In this document: positions 42,894 to 52,314 of the stretch, piece by piece
Numbering within the stretch: position 1 is the stretch's first letter
How the letters are laid out: every line of letters starts with the position of its first letter
Source: Sphingobacteriaceae bacterium
GTDB lineage: Bacteria > Bacteroidota > Bacteroidia > B-17B0 > Aurantibacillaceae
NCBI GenBank assembly: GCA_002319075.1
Contig: NVQB01000001.1
Coordinates: forward strand, 3,286,001-3,350,000
Direction: 5' to 3'
DNA: 64,000 nt
Notes under the pieces: model-generated
Database searches by the model: none
The model's input: the letters and a program-made list of their open reading frames with translations, nothing else
What the model was told of the DNA's origin: nothing
Program-made: the position numbers and the translations under genes

Positions 42894-44312
42894 ATGAGAA
42901 CTTTGCTGTTCATCTTTGCATTCGTATCACTTGTTTTTTTTTCTTTTTCGCAGGAGAGATTGGGTATTACAAATAGCAACTATTACAGCACGGCAGCCAT
43001 ACAACTAAACCCTTCAGCCAGTGCCGATTCACGCTCCTACATGCAATTGCACCTTGCAGGGTTTAATGTTTTTGCAAAAACAAATTTCGCCTACCTGCCC
43101 GACTTTAATATCCAACAGATAATTAATCCACCTGAACCGGTTAGAACAACGGGTTCCAACAAAAAATACCTCTATGCAAACGGCTCTGTAGAAGGACCTG
43201 CATTTATAATTAGTAAAAGAACTTACGGTGCTGGTTTTTTTGTGCGAGCCAGAACAGTATTGGATATGCGACGTGTATCTTACGACCTGGCAACTGTTTT
43301 GTTAAACGGCGAAGGATTAGGTTCTCCGCAAAATCGTAATCTCTTAGGCCAGGATTTTAAAAATGCAAAATTCAGTCAAATGAGCTGGGCAGAATATGGA
43401 GTTAATTTTGCGAAAATGGTAAAACGTCAACAAGATGTTCTGATAACGGTTGGTGGTAATTTAAAATACCTTACCGGTATAAATATTATTTATGCCAACC
43501 TTATTAATTTTGAAAGTTATAATAATGACAATGGTTCTTTTGGTGTAACAGACCTGGAAGCCAAAATTCTGCGAAATCAATCGCGCTGGAAATCGGGGAG
43601 AGGGATCGGACTTGATCTGGGTATTACCTATAAAATTATGGAAGGCTACGTGGATAAATATTACGCTAATTCCAAACAATCCAATTGTAAGTATGTAGAC
43701 TATAAATGTAAAATAGGCCTCTCACTTCGTGATGCTGGTTTTGTGCGATTTAAAGGAGGAACTACGAGAACAGAAGTGAGTGGCTCGGGTTATTTTGATC
43801 CTTACCGTTCTGACACCTCTTTTTTTAATGCCGTAGAACAAAATTTTAAAAACACAACCGTTTATGAGAAGCCAATCATGGCAAGTCTTCCTACGGCTTT
43901 AACGGGGCAATTTGATTATAATTTTGACAATTCTATTTATTTAAATTTTACCCTGGTAAAAAATCTTGTTCCTACAAGAATTACAGGAGTTCAAAGTCCG
44001 GATATTCTTTCTGTTTGCCCGCGCGTGGAATGGCGACAGTTTGAATTTGCTTTACCGCTCACCCTGCAGAAATTTATTCATCCAATGCTGGGATTTGGTG
44101 TGCGTTACAGGAGTTTTGTTTTAGGCATGGATAATATGTTTCCACTCTTTCTTAAAAGAAATACTTATGGTATAAACGTTTATGCAAGTCTGGCTATAAC
44201 TCTTTTTAGAAACCCAGCCTGTAAAAGCAGAAGTTCAAGTGTTTCTGATTGCCCGAAATACGGCTCAGGAAAAAACAAAATAAAAAAAAGAAAGAAATCA
44301 GGCAGACTTTAG
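42894..44312 (+). CDS. outer-membrane protein, DUF5723-like
   Basis: 472 aa. Signal peptide to about residue 19 (FSFSQ). The mature protein is full of amphipathic strands and of the phrases typical of DUF5723-like barrels: YYSTAAIQLNPSASADSRSY near the start, SNKKYLYANGSVEGPAFIIS, GRGIGLDLGITYK, GVRYRSFVLGMDNMF, and a hydrophobic-aromatic end before a basic tail (GKNKIKKRKKSG). Probably a beta-barrel or barrel-associated protein. Placement after a gliding-type protein suggests a role in surface attachment, but this is inference. Confidence 0.7.
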   Translation: MRTLLFIFAFVSLVFFSFSQERLGITNSNYYSTAAIQLNPSASADSRSYMQLHLAGFNVFAKTNFAYLPDFNIQQIINPPEPVRTTGSNKKYLYANGSVEGPAFIISKRTYGAGFFVRARTVLDMRRVSYDLATVLLNGEGLGSPQNRNLLGQDFKNAKFSQMSWAEYGVNFAKMVKRQQDVLITVGGNLKYLTGINIIYANLINFESYNNDNGSFGVTDLEAKILRNQSRWKSGRGIGLDLGITYKIMEGYVDKYYANSKQSNCKYVDYKCKIGLSLRDAGFVRFKGGTTRTEVSGSGYFDPYRSDTSFFNAVEQNFKNTTVYEKPIMASLPTALTGQFDYNFDNSIYLNFTLVKNLVPTRITGVQSPDILSVCPRVEWRQFEFALPLTLQKFIHPMLGFGVRYRSFVLGMDNMFPLFLKRNTYGINVYASLAITLFRNPACKSRSSSVSDCPKYGSGKNKIKKRKKSGRL

Positions 44313-44857
44313 TTCTGTGAAAACCCTTGAGGAGGATTCCGTTTCATAATAACTGATGCAGCGAAAGCCCCTGTTAAGCCAATAAATAAAAGGGGAATTA
44401 GTTTTCCGGTTGTTGCTTTAAACGCTGAGTCGGGAACACTTTGTTTTTGTTCGGCAATAATCTTCCCAAAGTCTTCCACTTTAATTTTGCCTGGCATCTT
44501 AAGTTGCTGTGCTTTTAATATTTCCAGGAATTCCGGGCTGTCATAATAGGCCGCAAAGTTTTCGGCCTGCCAGATAAATTCTATATAATTATAAATACTC
44601 GTCCCTATAACACCTATCGCTAAAACGGTAAGGGCTATTCGGGCACCTTCTTTAATGTCGATAAATCCCCCAAAATCTTTTTCGCGGGCATGATAGATGG
44701 CTACAAAGAAAAAAGGAATGATCAAAAATACAGCGGTAATAATGGAGTAATAAAATCCAAATTTGCTAAATGAGTTTCCGCTTAAAACGATCGAAACTTT
44801 AAAAACAATTACTACTATACAATAGAGTAATCCATAAAGAAGCCCTTTTTTATTCAT
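44309..44857 (-). CDS. DUF4199 membrane protein
   Basis: 182 aa. Four hydrophobic helices (about 5-24, 35-55, 70-90 and 152-172) with the DUF4199-typical F-G-G-F-I-x-I-K-E-G / I-x-x-Y-N-Y-I-x-x-x-W phrases (DFGGFIDIKEGARIAL, SIYNYIEFIWQAENF). Function unknown. It starts one base after the rho stop, so it is co-transcribed with rho, and its own stop overlaps the end of the convergent DUF5723-like gene. Confidence 0.8.
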   Translation of the reverse strand: MNKKGLLYGLLYCIVVIVFKVSIVLSGNSFSKFGFYYSIITAVFLIIPFFFVAIYHAREKDFGGFIDIKEGARIALTVLAIGVIGTSIYNYIEFIWQAENFAAYYDSPEFLEILKAQQLKMPGKIKVEDFGKIIAEQKQSVPDSAFKATTGKLIPLLFIGLTGAFAASVIMKRNPPQGFSQN

Positions 44858-44858
44858 T

Positions 44859-46526
44859 TTAACCGTTCATACTGATTAAGAACTCTTCATTGGTTTGGCT
44901 GCGACGAAGTCTGTCTAATAAAAACTCCATAGCTTCCTGGGGGTTCATGTCGCCAAGGTGTTTACGAAGAACCCATAAACGCGTTAGGGTTTCTTTATCA
45001 ATTAATAAATCATCTCTCCGTGTCGAAGATGCTAAAAGATCGATAGCAGGATAAATACGTCGGTTAGATAATTTTCTGTCTAACTGAAGTTCCATATTAC
45101 CGGTACCTTTAAATTCTTCAAAAATAACTTCATCCATTTTAGATCCTGTTTCCGTTAAAGCAGTAGCAATGATGGTTAATGATCCGCCATTTTCTACTTT
45201 ACGAGCAGCTCCGAAAAAACGTTTTGGCTTGTGTAAAGCATTTGCATCTACACCACCCGTTAACACTTTACCACTGGCAGGAGAAACGGTATTATAAGCA
45301 CGTGCTAAACGTGTAATACTATCTAATAAAATAACCACATCATGTCCGCATTCTACCATCCGTTTAGCTTTTTCTAAAACGATGTTGGCAATCTTTACGT
45401 GTTTTTCGGCCGGCTCATCAAAAGTACTGGAAATAACTTCGGCCTTTACGCTGCGTGCCATGTCCGTAACCTCTTCAGGACGTTCATCAATTAAAAGAAT
45501 AATCAGATAAACCTCAGGATGATTATAGGCAATTGCATTCGCGATGTCTTTTAATAACACGGTTTTACCTGTTTTTGGCTGAGCCACAATTAAACCACGC
45601 TGACCTTTTCCTATCGGTGAAAAAAGATCCATCACACGGGTACTCATGTTTTCCTGAGGGTGCCCGGTAAGTTTTAATTTTTCGTATGGAAATAAAGGTG
45701 TTAAATAATCGAAGATTACACGGTCACGCACAAAAGAAGGGTCACGTCCGTTGATCTGATCCACTTTAATTAATGGAAAATATTTTTCTCCTTCTTTTGG
45801 AGGACGCACACCGCCTTTTACAACATCACCCGGTTTTAATCCGAATAATTTAATTTGCGATTGTGATACGTAAACGTCATCAGGAGAGTTGAGGTAATCA
45901 TAATCAGAACTTCTCAGGAAACCATAACCATCAGGCATAATTTCCAAAACTCCGGTTACAAAAACGATATTGTCAAAATTGTAATAAACTTTTTCTGGCT
46001 TTTTTTCAGGAACAATTTCTTGTTCTTCCTTTTGCATACCTTTAACAGCAGCTGTCTCAGACTCACTCTCTTCTTCTTCTGCAGTCGGCACTTTTACTTC
46101 AGCTTCCTCTTCAGGAGCTACTTCCGTTTTTGCAGCAGGAATTACAGGTGCAGTTTCTTCTTCAGTATGAACGGCAGTGCTGGGTTGAACAGCGTCCTCA
46201 ATAATCGGATCAAGCTTAACTTTACGTGGACGTTTTTCTTTTTGTTCACGCTGCTCTCTTGGTTCACGTTGTTCTCTCGGTTCACGAGTATCACGTGGTT
46301 CACGGTTTTCCTTCATCTCTCTGCTATTCTCCCTGGTTTCTTTGTGTTCTTTTTTTGGAAATTTATCTACTACCTGTTTTGTAAAATCAGCATTTTCAGA
46401 TTGCGCAGCAACAATTTTTAAAATAAGATCTCCTTTGGCAAGGCCTTTACTGTCGATTGAAAAAGCTTTACCAATTTCCTTTAATTCAGGTAGCGGTCTA
46501 CCATTCAGGTCAATAACTTCAAACAT
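44859..46526 (-). CDS. rho: transcription termination factor Rho
   Basis: 555 aa, longer than E. coli Rho (419 aa). Residues 1-45 are the N-terminal helical domain; residues about 60-185 are a charged, probably disordered insertion (runs of [12 protein letters not shown], then Glu/Val-rich stretches) seen in Bacteroidota Rho. The rest is the RNA-binding cold-shock-like domain ([15 protein letters not shown]), the ATPase with P-loop [12 protein letters not shown], catalytic Glu and [12 protein letters not shown], and the C-terminal hexamer part. It ends Rho-dependent transcripts. Confidence 0.96.
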   Translation of the reverse strand: MFEVIDLNGRPLPELKEIGKAFSIDSKGLAKGDLILKIVAAQSENADFTKQVVDKFPKKEHKETRENSREMKENREPRDTREPREQREPREQREQKEKRPRKVKLDPIIEDAVQPSTAVHTEEETAPVIPAAKTEVAPEEEAEVKVPTAEEEESESETAAVKGMQKEEQEIVPEKKPEKVYYNFDNIVFVTGVLEIMPDGYGFLRSSDYDYLNSPDDVYVSQSQIKLFGLKPGDVVKGGVRPPKEGEKYFPLIKVDQINGRDPSFVRDRVIFDYLTPLFPYEKLKLTGHPQENMSTRVMDLFSPIGKGQRGLIVAQPKTGKTVLLKDIANAIAYNHPEVYLIILLIDERPEEVTDMARSVKAEVISSTFDEPAEKHVKIANIVLEKAKRMVECGHDVVILLDSITRLARAYNTVSPASGKVLTGGVDANALHKPKRFFGAARKVENGGSLTIIATALTETGSKMDEVIFEEFKGTGNMELQLDRKLSNRRIYPAIDLLASSTRRDDLLIDKETLTRLWVLRKHLGDMNPQEAMEFLLDRLRRSQTNEEFLISMNG

Positions 46527-46729
46527 AGAGAGGGATAATAGTGATAATTAATTTCGGCTTAATTTAATTTTTTGATTGATTGTCAGCCGTAAGAAAAATT
46601 CAGCTGCTATAAATACAAGGCAATATTAGTGAAAATACTTCAAACAGCAAATAAATTGAAAATAAATTTAATAAGAAGGCACGCTTTACAGCGAAGAATG
46701 GGGAAAATTTTACCTCTTGTATGAATGTT

Positions 46730-47227
46730 TTATTGGAATGCGCACACAACACCGCCCATGAGCGCCATACATAAAATCCAATAGCCTGCATTTATCGCAA
46801 TGTATTTAAAGGACTTTTGTTCAAACAAGGCGTTAACGCCTACTATTGGAAGGGCTAATAAAATTCCGGAGAGGGTGCCGTGAAAAGCGCCGTGTTTAAA
46901 AGTGCGGTAACTCGAGTCAAATAAGGACTTAAATTTTTCTAACATCAGGGCTGCTTCAGAATTTGGATCTTTGAATTCTGCCTGCGCACTAAGTAAACTG
47001 TAAACGTGCACCTGATGAATAACGAGAAATTGCATTATGAGGGCAACAAAAAAAGAGAAGAGTGTAACGAGTCCAAAAATCAAAAACATATTCGATGTTT
47101 TTGCCTTTTCTTCTGTCATACCTGTGGCGTTCATCCATGCTTTTCCAAAGCCAATTTTAGGACTATACCAGATAAAACCTATTACCAGCGGAATAAATGT
47201 TGCCGCCAAAACTGCCATCATATTCAT
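46730..47227 (-). CDS. DUF1761 membrane protein
   Basis: 165 aa. Four membrane helices (about 5-20, 45-65, 110-130 and 140-160). Start motif LAATFIPLVIGFIWYSPKIGFGKAWM matches DUF1761 (W-Y-x-P-x-x-F/L-G-x-x-W). Possible solute or lipid-related membrane protein; function unknown. It has its own -7-like box (47250-47257) and lies 200 bases before rho without a clear terminator between them. Confidence 0.75.
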   Translation of the reverse strand: MNMMAVLAATFIPLVIGFIWYSPKIGFGKAWMNATGMTEEKAKTSNMFLIFGLVTLFSFFVALIMQFLVIHQVHVYSLLSAQAEFKDPNSEAALMLEKFKSLFDSSYRTFKHGAFHGTLSGILLALPIVGVNALFEQKSFKYIAINAGYWILCMALMGGVVCAFQ

Positions 47228-47249
47228 TTGTCAAATTTTAAAGTTTAAT

Positions 47250-47257
47250 CAAATATA
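47250..47257 (-). promoter_or_regulatory. -7 box before the DUF1761 gene
   Basis: Minus-strand TATATTTG, a good TAnnTTTG match, 22 bases before the start codon. Confidence 0.4.
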
Positions 47258-47346
47258 GAGAACGGAAAGTGAATAGTCAATAGTTAATGGTCTATCGCTA
47301 ATGATCTACAGGTGATGGGCAGTCGTTAAACTTCATTCCTCATTGA

Positions 47347-48141
47347 TTAATGTTGAAGAAAAGCGTTCAATTCATCTACCGTGAAACTAAATTTAAAAAC
47401 GTCGCCCACCTGATAATAATTAGCTTTGTCAACACAATGCTCATAAGCATATTTTGCATAATCAAGTCTGTCTTCATCCATGCTAAATAAGCCTGCAATA
47501 ATTTTTATTTGATTTACTGACAGATAACTATTTTGCAACGCAACCTTTGCTGTACTCATTTTAGTGTCACTAAAACTTTTCGACTCAATAGATTCTTTCA
47601 TTTTAAGAAAACCGCCTTCGTTCATAGCATACTTTGTGTTGGAAATAGGATGTATGGAGTAGGTGCCCTGAACAGTTGTAGAGGGATCTGTTATATAGGC
47701 GGTGTTAAAGCCCGGATCTACAGGGTGATTATCGGAATTTGAATTTGATTCTAAGGGAGCTTCTTCTGCTGTATGGTAGGTTTCGGGAGTAGGGTAGTGC
47801 GCTGTTTCAGTTATTGCTACACTCCCTGAATACCTGAGTTTTAGTTTGTTTTTTTTATCACGGCCTATTTTTACTATGTGCTCACGGTTGGCATCAAGCG
47901 ACATATTCTGTTTTAGCGTTTGCAGATTTTTATTTTCAAATTCAATTCTTACGTTCAGCGATGTTAGCTGGTTGACAAGTTTTACGTGAGTCTCAGCAGA
48001 AATATTTTGTTTTACACCATTGACAAAAACATAAAATGCATCTCCGTCTTCCGAAAACAAAGTAAGGTTCATGGTGGTTTGAGAATGACCCAGCATGCAG
48101 GTAACTAAAAATCCCATAAGAAGAAGTAATTTATTTTTCAT
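47347..48141 (-). CDS. DUF4476 exported protein
   Basis: 264 aa. Signal peptide to about residue 21 (LGHSQ). An N-terminal beta domain (TMNLTLFSEDGDAFYVFVNG) is typical of DUF4476 proteins. A linker is followed by the C-terminal DUF4476 helical domain (about 180-262: FLKMKESIESKSFSDTKM, IAGLFSMDEDRLDYAKYAYE, DVFKFSFTVDELNAFL). Widespread in Bacteroidota, function unknown. A sigma-54-like element with an exact TGGCAC and TTGA lies 24 bases upstream. Confidence 0.85.
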   Translation of the reverse strand: MKNKLLLLMGFLVTCMLGHSQTTMNLTLFSEDGDAFYVFVNGVKQNISAETHVKLVNQLTSLNVRIEFENKNLQTLKQNMSLDANREHIVKIGRDKKNKLKLRYSGSVAITETAHYPTPETYHTAEEAPLESNSNSDNHPVDPGFNTAYITDPSTTVQGTYSIHPISNTKYAMNEGGFLKMKESIESKSFSDTKMSTAKVALQNSYLSVNQIKIIAGLFSMDEDRLDYAKYAYEHCVDKANYYQVGDVFKFSFTVDELNAFLQH

Positions 48142-48164
48142 GTTTTTGATTTTAAAAATTATTT

Positions 48165-48180
48165 TTCAAGGACTGTGCCA
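48165..48180 (-). promoter_or_regulatory. sigma-54-like promoter before the DUF4476 gene
   Basis: Minus-strand TGGCACAGTCCTTGAA: exact TGGCAC, correct spacing, and TTGA for TTGC. The best -24 match of the set. Confidence 0.5.
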
Positions 48181-48439
48181 AATTCTTCAGCTAAAGTTAA
48201 GAGATGCTAAGTGGCATTTTATTTCAAAGCTATTCTATTATTTTTTTAGAGGCAAACAAAATAACTTAGTTAACTTTTCTACTAATAACCAGGCAGGTTT
48301 TTATTTTTTTATCTCTGTAAGGTGCGTTACCAGTGTTTTTCACTAATTCGATTTAGGAGATTTTTTTGGCTTTTTTTTGGCTTTTCTTTGGTAGATAAAA
48401 TTAAAAGATCTAACTTTCAATTTAAACTAAACTACCCAC

Positions 48440-51424
48440 ATGAGAACATTTACCAACAAATTTCTGGCCGCATTTGTCTTGGCTTTAGTCGCATTTTCAA
48501 CTAATGCGCAAGTATCTACCCTTTACACGTTTTCCTCCTTTCAGGGCTCTTACACTGCAATCACAGGGGGAACGGCATTTTCAACAAGCTCTATGGACGA
48601 TGAGGATATTGTTGATTTGACTTCTACTCCTGTTATTAACGTGACTACAGGGAGTCAGGGAGCAGGATTAAATATTGGATTTAATTTTCTATACGACAAT
48701 ATTATATATGATAGATTTGCTCTTAGTAATAATGGTTTTATTACTTTGGGTCAGTCAGCTCTGGGCAACAGTGCTGTTAATACTGCGATTGTAAACTGGA
48801 ATCATCCTATTAGCACAGGTTCAAGCGCATCAGCAACTTTGCAGCATAAAATTTCCCCACTTGGTACCGATCTTTTAGGGAAAACCGGTTCTGAAATTCG
48901 CTTTCAGACTTTTGGCACATCTCCAACACGCACAACGGTGATTCAATGGTCAAATTATCAGAAATTTGTGGCGGCGCCAACAGGTTCAGATAATATTAAC
49001 TTTCAATTAAAACTCTACGAAACAAGTAATATTATCGATTTTATTTACGGAGACGTTATTTCTGTAACTCTGGACAGCGCCGCAGAGGTGGGTTTAAAAG
49101 GGGGCTCAACCGCTGATTATAATAATCGTAAAGTTAACGCAACAAATACCTGGAGTAACTCTATAGCTGGTACAGCTAATAATCAGCGTGCCCAATTTAG
49201 CGCTACACTTGCCCCAGCGAATGGTTTAGTTTACCGTTGGTCGTTACCGCAATGCTCTTCCCTTTCGGCCCTTACAACCACCGCTACTTCAGCACTTGTT
49301 TGTCCGAGTAAAACGGTTAACGTTAGTTTAGCACCAACCTTTACACTGTCCGGTGTCAGCTATTCCTGGACGAGCTCTACAAACTCCGCCACAGGCCCCT
49401 TTACCGCAATGCCAAATGGTAGTTTGCCCACACAGAACAATCAAACTATGACAGCCACCACCTGGTACCAACTCGATGCTTTATGTATCACAGATAACTC
49501 TTCAGTAACATCAAGTGTGTATAATGTATCGGTAACTCCTCCTCCAACTGTAACCGCAGTAGCGAGTTCAGCTTCTTTATGTTCTGGAAGCAGCTTAACC
49601 TTAACGGGAGTAGGTAGTGCAACAGCTTACGCCTGGGCCGGCGGTTATCCTAACGGAACCGGGTTTAATGCTTCAACAACAACAACCTTTACAGTTATCG
49701 GTACAGGTGTGGCAGGATGTACAACAAGTGCAGTTGTTCCTGTAACGGTTGTACCTACGCCAAGTCTTTCTCCTACTGCCTCACCAACCGCCATGTGTAT
49801 TGGTAATACTTCTACACTTACGGCTACGGGTGCTACATCTTATACTTGGGCAAGTGGTACTCAAACAGTGTTTACCAATACTTTAACAGTTACACCAAAT
49901 ACCACCGGAATTAGTACTTACACTATTTCAAGAGATAATCAGGGTTGCACGAATACACAGCAAATAACACTTATTACTTATCCGGTGCCTAATGTGCTCG
50001 CTATTGCAAATCCAACAATGGTGTGCGCGGGTAAACCTACGTCTCTGACTGTAGCGGGCGGTGTAAATTATACTTGGACTTCTCCAGGTAATCCACCTTC
50101 CATTCTCTCTTTTACTTTTGGTGGGCCAACTCCCTTAGCTTTCCCTCCTGTGTCGACAATTTATACAGTTACAGCTCATGATGGAACCTGCGCGACAACT
50201 ACAACCGTATTTGTTCAGGCAAATCCGAATCCAACAATCATTACATCAGCGAGTCCTTCAACACTTTGTAGTGGAGGAGTGGCAACCATTAACGGGTCAG
50301 GAGGCTTAAATTATACAATTATATCATCCGTTACATCTAATACGTACACCTCATTTCCAGTTACAGAAACGGTTACAGGAACGGGTGCTGCAGCGTTTAA
50401 TGTTACTGGTGATAACACTTTCGGTTGTTCAACTTCAACAGTGCAGTATATACAAATTTTTGCAAATCCATCTTTAAGTACTACGGTTACTAAAACCCTT
50501 GTTTGTGATGGTGGTAGCGTAACGCTTAATGCAACCGGTGCCAATGCCTATTCCTGGAGCAGTGGTGCAAACACATCGAGCGCGCTTGTAAATCCATCAA
50601 GCAGTATCACTGGTCCGGTAATTTACACCGTTACCGGAACTTTTACAGCTAGTGGTTGCAGTTCAAGCAAAACGGTTGCAGTTGGAGTTTTCATTCCAAC
50701 ATTAACTGCTTATGGAAATACTGCTACTTGTGCTGGAGGTACAATAAGTCTTATAGCCGGTGGAGGAACAGGAAACAATAACTACCGTTGGTACACAGTG
50801 CCAGGTGCTCCGGCAACGTCGAGTATCGCTGCTATCAATTCCACCATCTCTGGCACAACTATATTCACGCTTACAGGGTTAACAACTTCCGGAACGGCTT
50901 CTCTTTGTCCGGGAACAAAAACCGTTGAGGTTAACTTGTATTTTAATCCAACCATTACTGCCACGCCGCAGAGAAGCGTTATTTGCGTAAATGAATCGGT
51001 GATAATTACTGCCGGAGGTGGAGATGTCTATTTATGGAGTACCGGATTTGATACGAATACAATTAGCGTAAATCCAAAATCTACTACAAACTACACGGTT
51101 ACCGGTACAGACACGAATGGTTGCGTAAACACAACCACAGTGCAGGTTAAGGTATCGGGTTGTGTAAGTATAACTGAAATTGGTGCTGCAAATGCAGGCC
51201 TCAATGTTTATCCTAATCCAAGTAATGGTGAGTTCGTTATAGAGTCTACCTCAAGTTTAAAACTGACTTTAGTAAATGATCTCGGACAATTAGTTCGTGT
51301 AATAGAATTATCAGGAGCGAATAACCATAAAATTTATGTGAATGATCTTGCCAGGGGAATTTATTTCTTAAGCGGGCAAAAAGACAATGTTCAGATAAAT
51401 CAAAAAATAATCGTTTCTAAGTAA
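48440..51424 (+). CDS. very large T9SS type A protein, paralogue of 33615
   Basis: 994 aa. Signal peptide to about residue 23 (FSTNAQ). N-terminal head with GFNFLYDNIIYDRFALSNNG, FITLG; then Cys-start Ig-like modules (SLCSGSSLTLTGVG, AMCIGNTSTLTATG, MVCAGKPTSLTVAGG, TLCSGGVATINGSGG) and a type A sorting domain (LNVYPNPSNGEFVIE ... RGIYFLSGQKDN). The C-terminal half and the sorting domain are very close to those of the 1063-aa protein, with several segments of 20-40 nearly identical residues. Surface adhesin or matrix role likely. Confidence 0.92.
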   Translation: MRTFTNKFLAAFVLALVAFSTNAQVSTLYTFSSFQGSYTAITGGTAFSTSSMDDEDIVDLTSTPVINVTTGSQGAGLNIGFNFLYDNIIYDRFALSNNGFITLGQSALGNSAVNTAIVNWNHPISTGSSASATLQHKISPLGTDLLGKTGSEIRFQTFGTSPTRTTVIQWSNYQKFVAAPTGSDNINFQLKLYETSNIIDFIYGDVISVTLDSAAEVGLKGGSTADYNNRKVNATNTWSNSIAGTANNQRAQFSATLAPANGLVYRWSLPQCSSLSALTTTATSALVCPSKTVNVSLAPTFTLSGVSYSWTSSTNSATGPFTAMPNGSLPTQNNQTMTATTWYQLDALCITDNSSVTSSVYNVSVTPPPTVTAVASSASLCSGSSLTLTGVGSATAYAWAGGYPNGTGFNASTTTTFTVIGTGVAGCTTSAVVPVTVVPTPSLSPTASPTAMCIGNTSTLTATGATSYTWASGTQTVFTNTLTVTPNTTGISTYTISRDNQGCTNTQQITLITYPVPNVLAIANPTMVCAGKPTSLTVAGGVNYTWTSPGNPPSILSFTFGGPTPLAFPPVSTIYTVTAHDGTCATTTTVFVQANPNPTIITSASPSTLCSGGVATINGSGGLNYTIISSVTSNTYTSFPVTETVTGTGAAAFNVTGDNTFGCSTSTVQYIQIFANPSLSTTVTKTLVCDGGSVTLNATGANAYSWSSGANTSSALVNPSSSITGPVIYTVTGTFTASGCSSSKTVAVGVFIPTLTAYGNTATCAGGTISLIAGGGTGNNNYRWYTVPGAPATSSIAAINSTISGTTIFTLTGLTTSGTASLCPGTKTVEVNLYFNPTITATPQRSVICVNESVIITAGGGDVYLWSTGFDTNTISVNPKSTTNYTVTGTDTNGCVNTTTVQVKVSGCVSITEIGAANAGLNVYPNPSNGEFVIESTSSLKLTLVNDLGQLVRVIELSGANNHKIYVNDLARGIYFLSGQKDNVQINQKIIVSK

Positions 51425-51439
51425 TACTTTAAGATAAAT

Positions 51440-51473
51440 AAAAAGCCGTCCCGATGCATCGGGACGGCTTTTT
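51440..51473. terminator. terminator after the 994-aa T9SS protein
   Basis: Perfect palindrome (AAAAAGCCGTCCCGATG and its complement) with A and T flanks; bidirectional, also serving the leftward XRE gene. Confidence 0.9.
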
Positions 51474-51504
51474 TAATTCCGTTAAGTGTACGGTAAGGCA
51501 GTGT

Positions 51505-51882
51505 TTATTTTTTAGGATTTTTTTTCGGTTTAATCTTGTAACCTTCTTTTTTGAAAGCAAGCTCTTCGCGCAATTTGCTGAATTCGCTTTTCATAAGTGT
51601 CATCAGCTCTCTGTTAGCTTGTGCCAGCTCTTCTTTGGTAGCATAGCCAAATTTATCTTTCGGTTCTCTAACAACATAAGCTTCACTGCTGTAATAACTG
51701 AAAAAATCGTGATTCAAAACTTTGCTGATTTGTTGAAGTAGCTCGGTATCTATACTTTCTCTTTTAAAGATATCGTAAATAACCTGGCGATCTCTGTTAA
51801 TGGCTGCTGCGAACTCCGTACCTTTAAGGCGCGACTTTTTCCAGACCTCTTTAATTTTTTTACCAATGTGCAACTTAGCCAT
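51505..51882 (-). CDS. XRE-like helix-turn-helix protein
   Basis: 125 aa. HTH region at residues 8-60: GKKIKEVWKKSRLKGTEFAA, then INRDRQVIYDIFKRESIDTE and LLQQISKVLNHDFF, the layout of a XRE/Cro domain. The C-terminal half (AKEELAQANRELMTLMKSEF) is a probable coiled coil for dimerisation, and the last 20 residues are Lys-rich. A small DNA-binding regulator with unknown target; it may control the neighbouring large T9SS gene or itself. Confidence 0.85.
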   Translation of the reverse strand: MAKLHIGKKIKEVWKKSRLKGTEFAAAINRDRQVIYDIFKRESIDTELLQQISKVLNHDFFSYYSSEAYVVREPKDKFGYATKEELAQANRELMTLMKSEFSKLREELAFKKEGYKIKPKKNPKK

Positions 51883-52314
51883 AAGGTAAAAGTCCAGCTT
51901 TTTAAAACCTCTGCCAGTATTAAAGTGTTTGTATTTTCAATACGAAGTGTATTTTTTTATTAGCTAAGCAAGGAAGAAATAATCATCCTTTTAGAGCAAA
52001 TCATGAAAACAAAACTAAAATCTTTATCTGCCTGAAGTTTTCATCGGAAATTCTTCAACACTTAAACCTAAAGCCTTCGCGATTTTTAAATGAGTGCCTA
52101 TAATCGAATTTTCTTTTGTTCGATTTTTGAATAAGAAGTTTTGCAACTAGGTTTGGCTTATTAAGACTATTTTATTTTAACTTTTAGACTTACCGTATCC
52201 TAATTCCCTTCAAAATAGCGAATGTGCGGATCTAAGAAATAGTCGAAAAAAAAATGCGCATCCATTGGGGGAATACGCACTCGTTTTTGTTGGGGTAAGG
52301 AATAGAAAGAATTT
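51883..52314 (-). other. gap of 432 bases with a XRE gene remnant
   Basis: No intact gene of useful size is present. The only coding trace is a stop-bounded frame on the minus strand (52024-52146), described as a separate entry. The rest (about 51900-52020 and 52150-52314) is AT-rich, probably holding promoters of the two flanking leftward genes. Confidence 0.6.
52024..52146 (-). pseudogene. remnant of a XRE helix-turn-helix gene
   Basis: A 40-codon open frame reads ...RTKENSIIGTHLKIAKAL then GLSVEEFPMKTSGR and a stop. This is the second half of an XRE domain (helix 4-5 signature K-I-A-K-A-L-G-L-S-V-E-E). The expected first half is not found in frame; a stop codon precedes the segment. It lies between two intact XRE genes on the same strand. 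Confidence 0.6.

Noticed and set aside
48358-48400. TGGCTTTTCTTTGGTA-like stretches before the 994-aa T9SS gene
   Set aside because: Part of a low-complexity T/G run where such matches arise easily.
51454-51741. 95-codon frame on the plus strand opposite the first XRE gene
   Set aside because: Begins inside the terminator palindrome and is entirely antisense to a well-supported XRE gene; low-complexity Phe-rich shadow.
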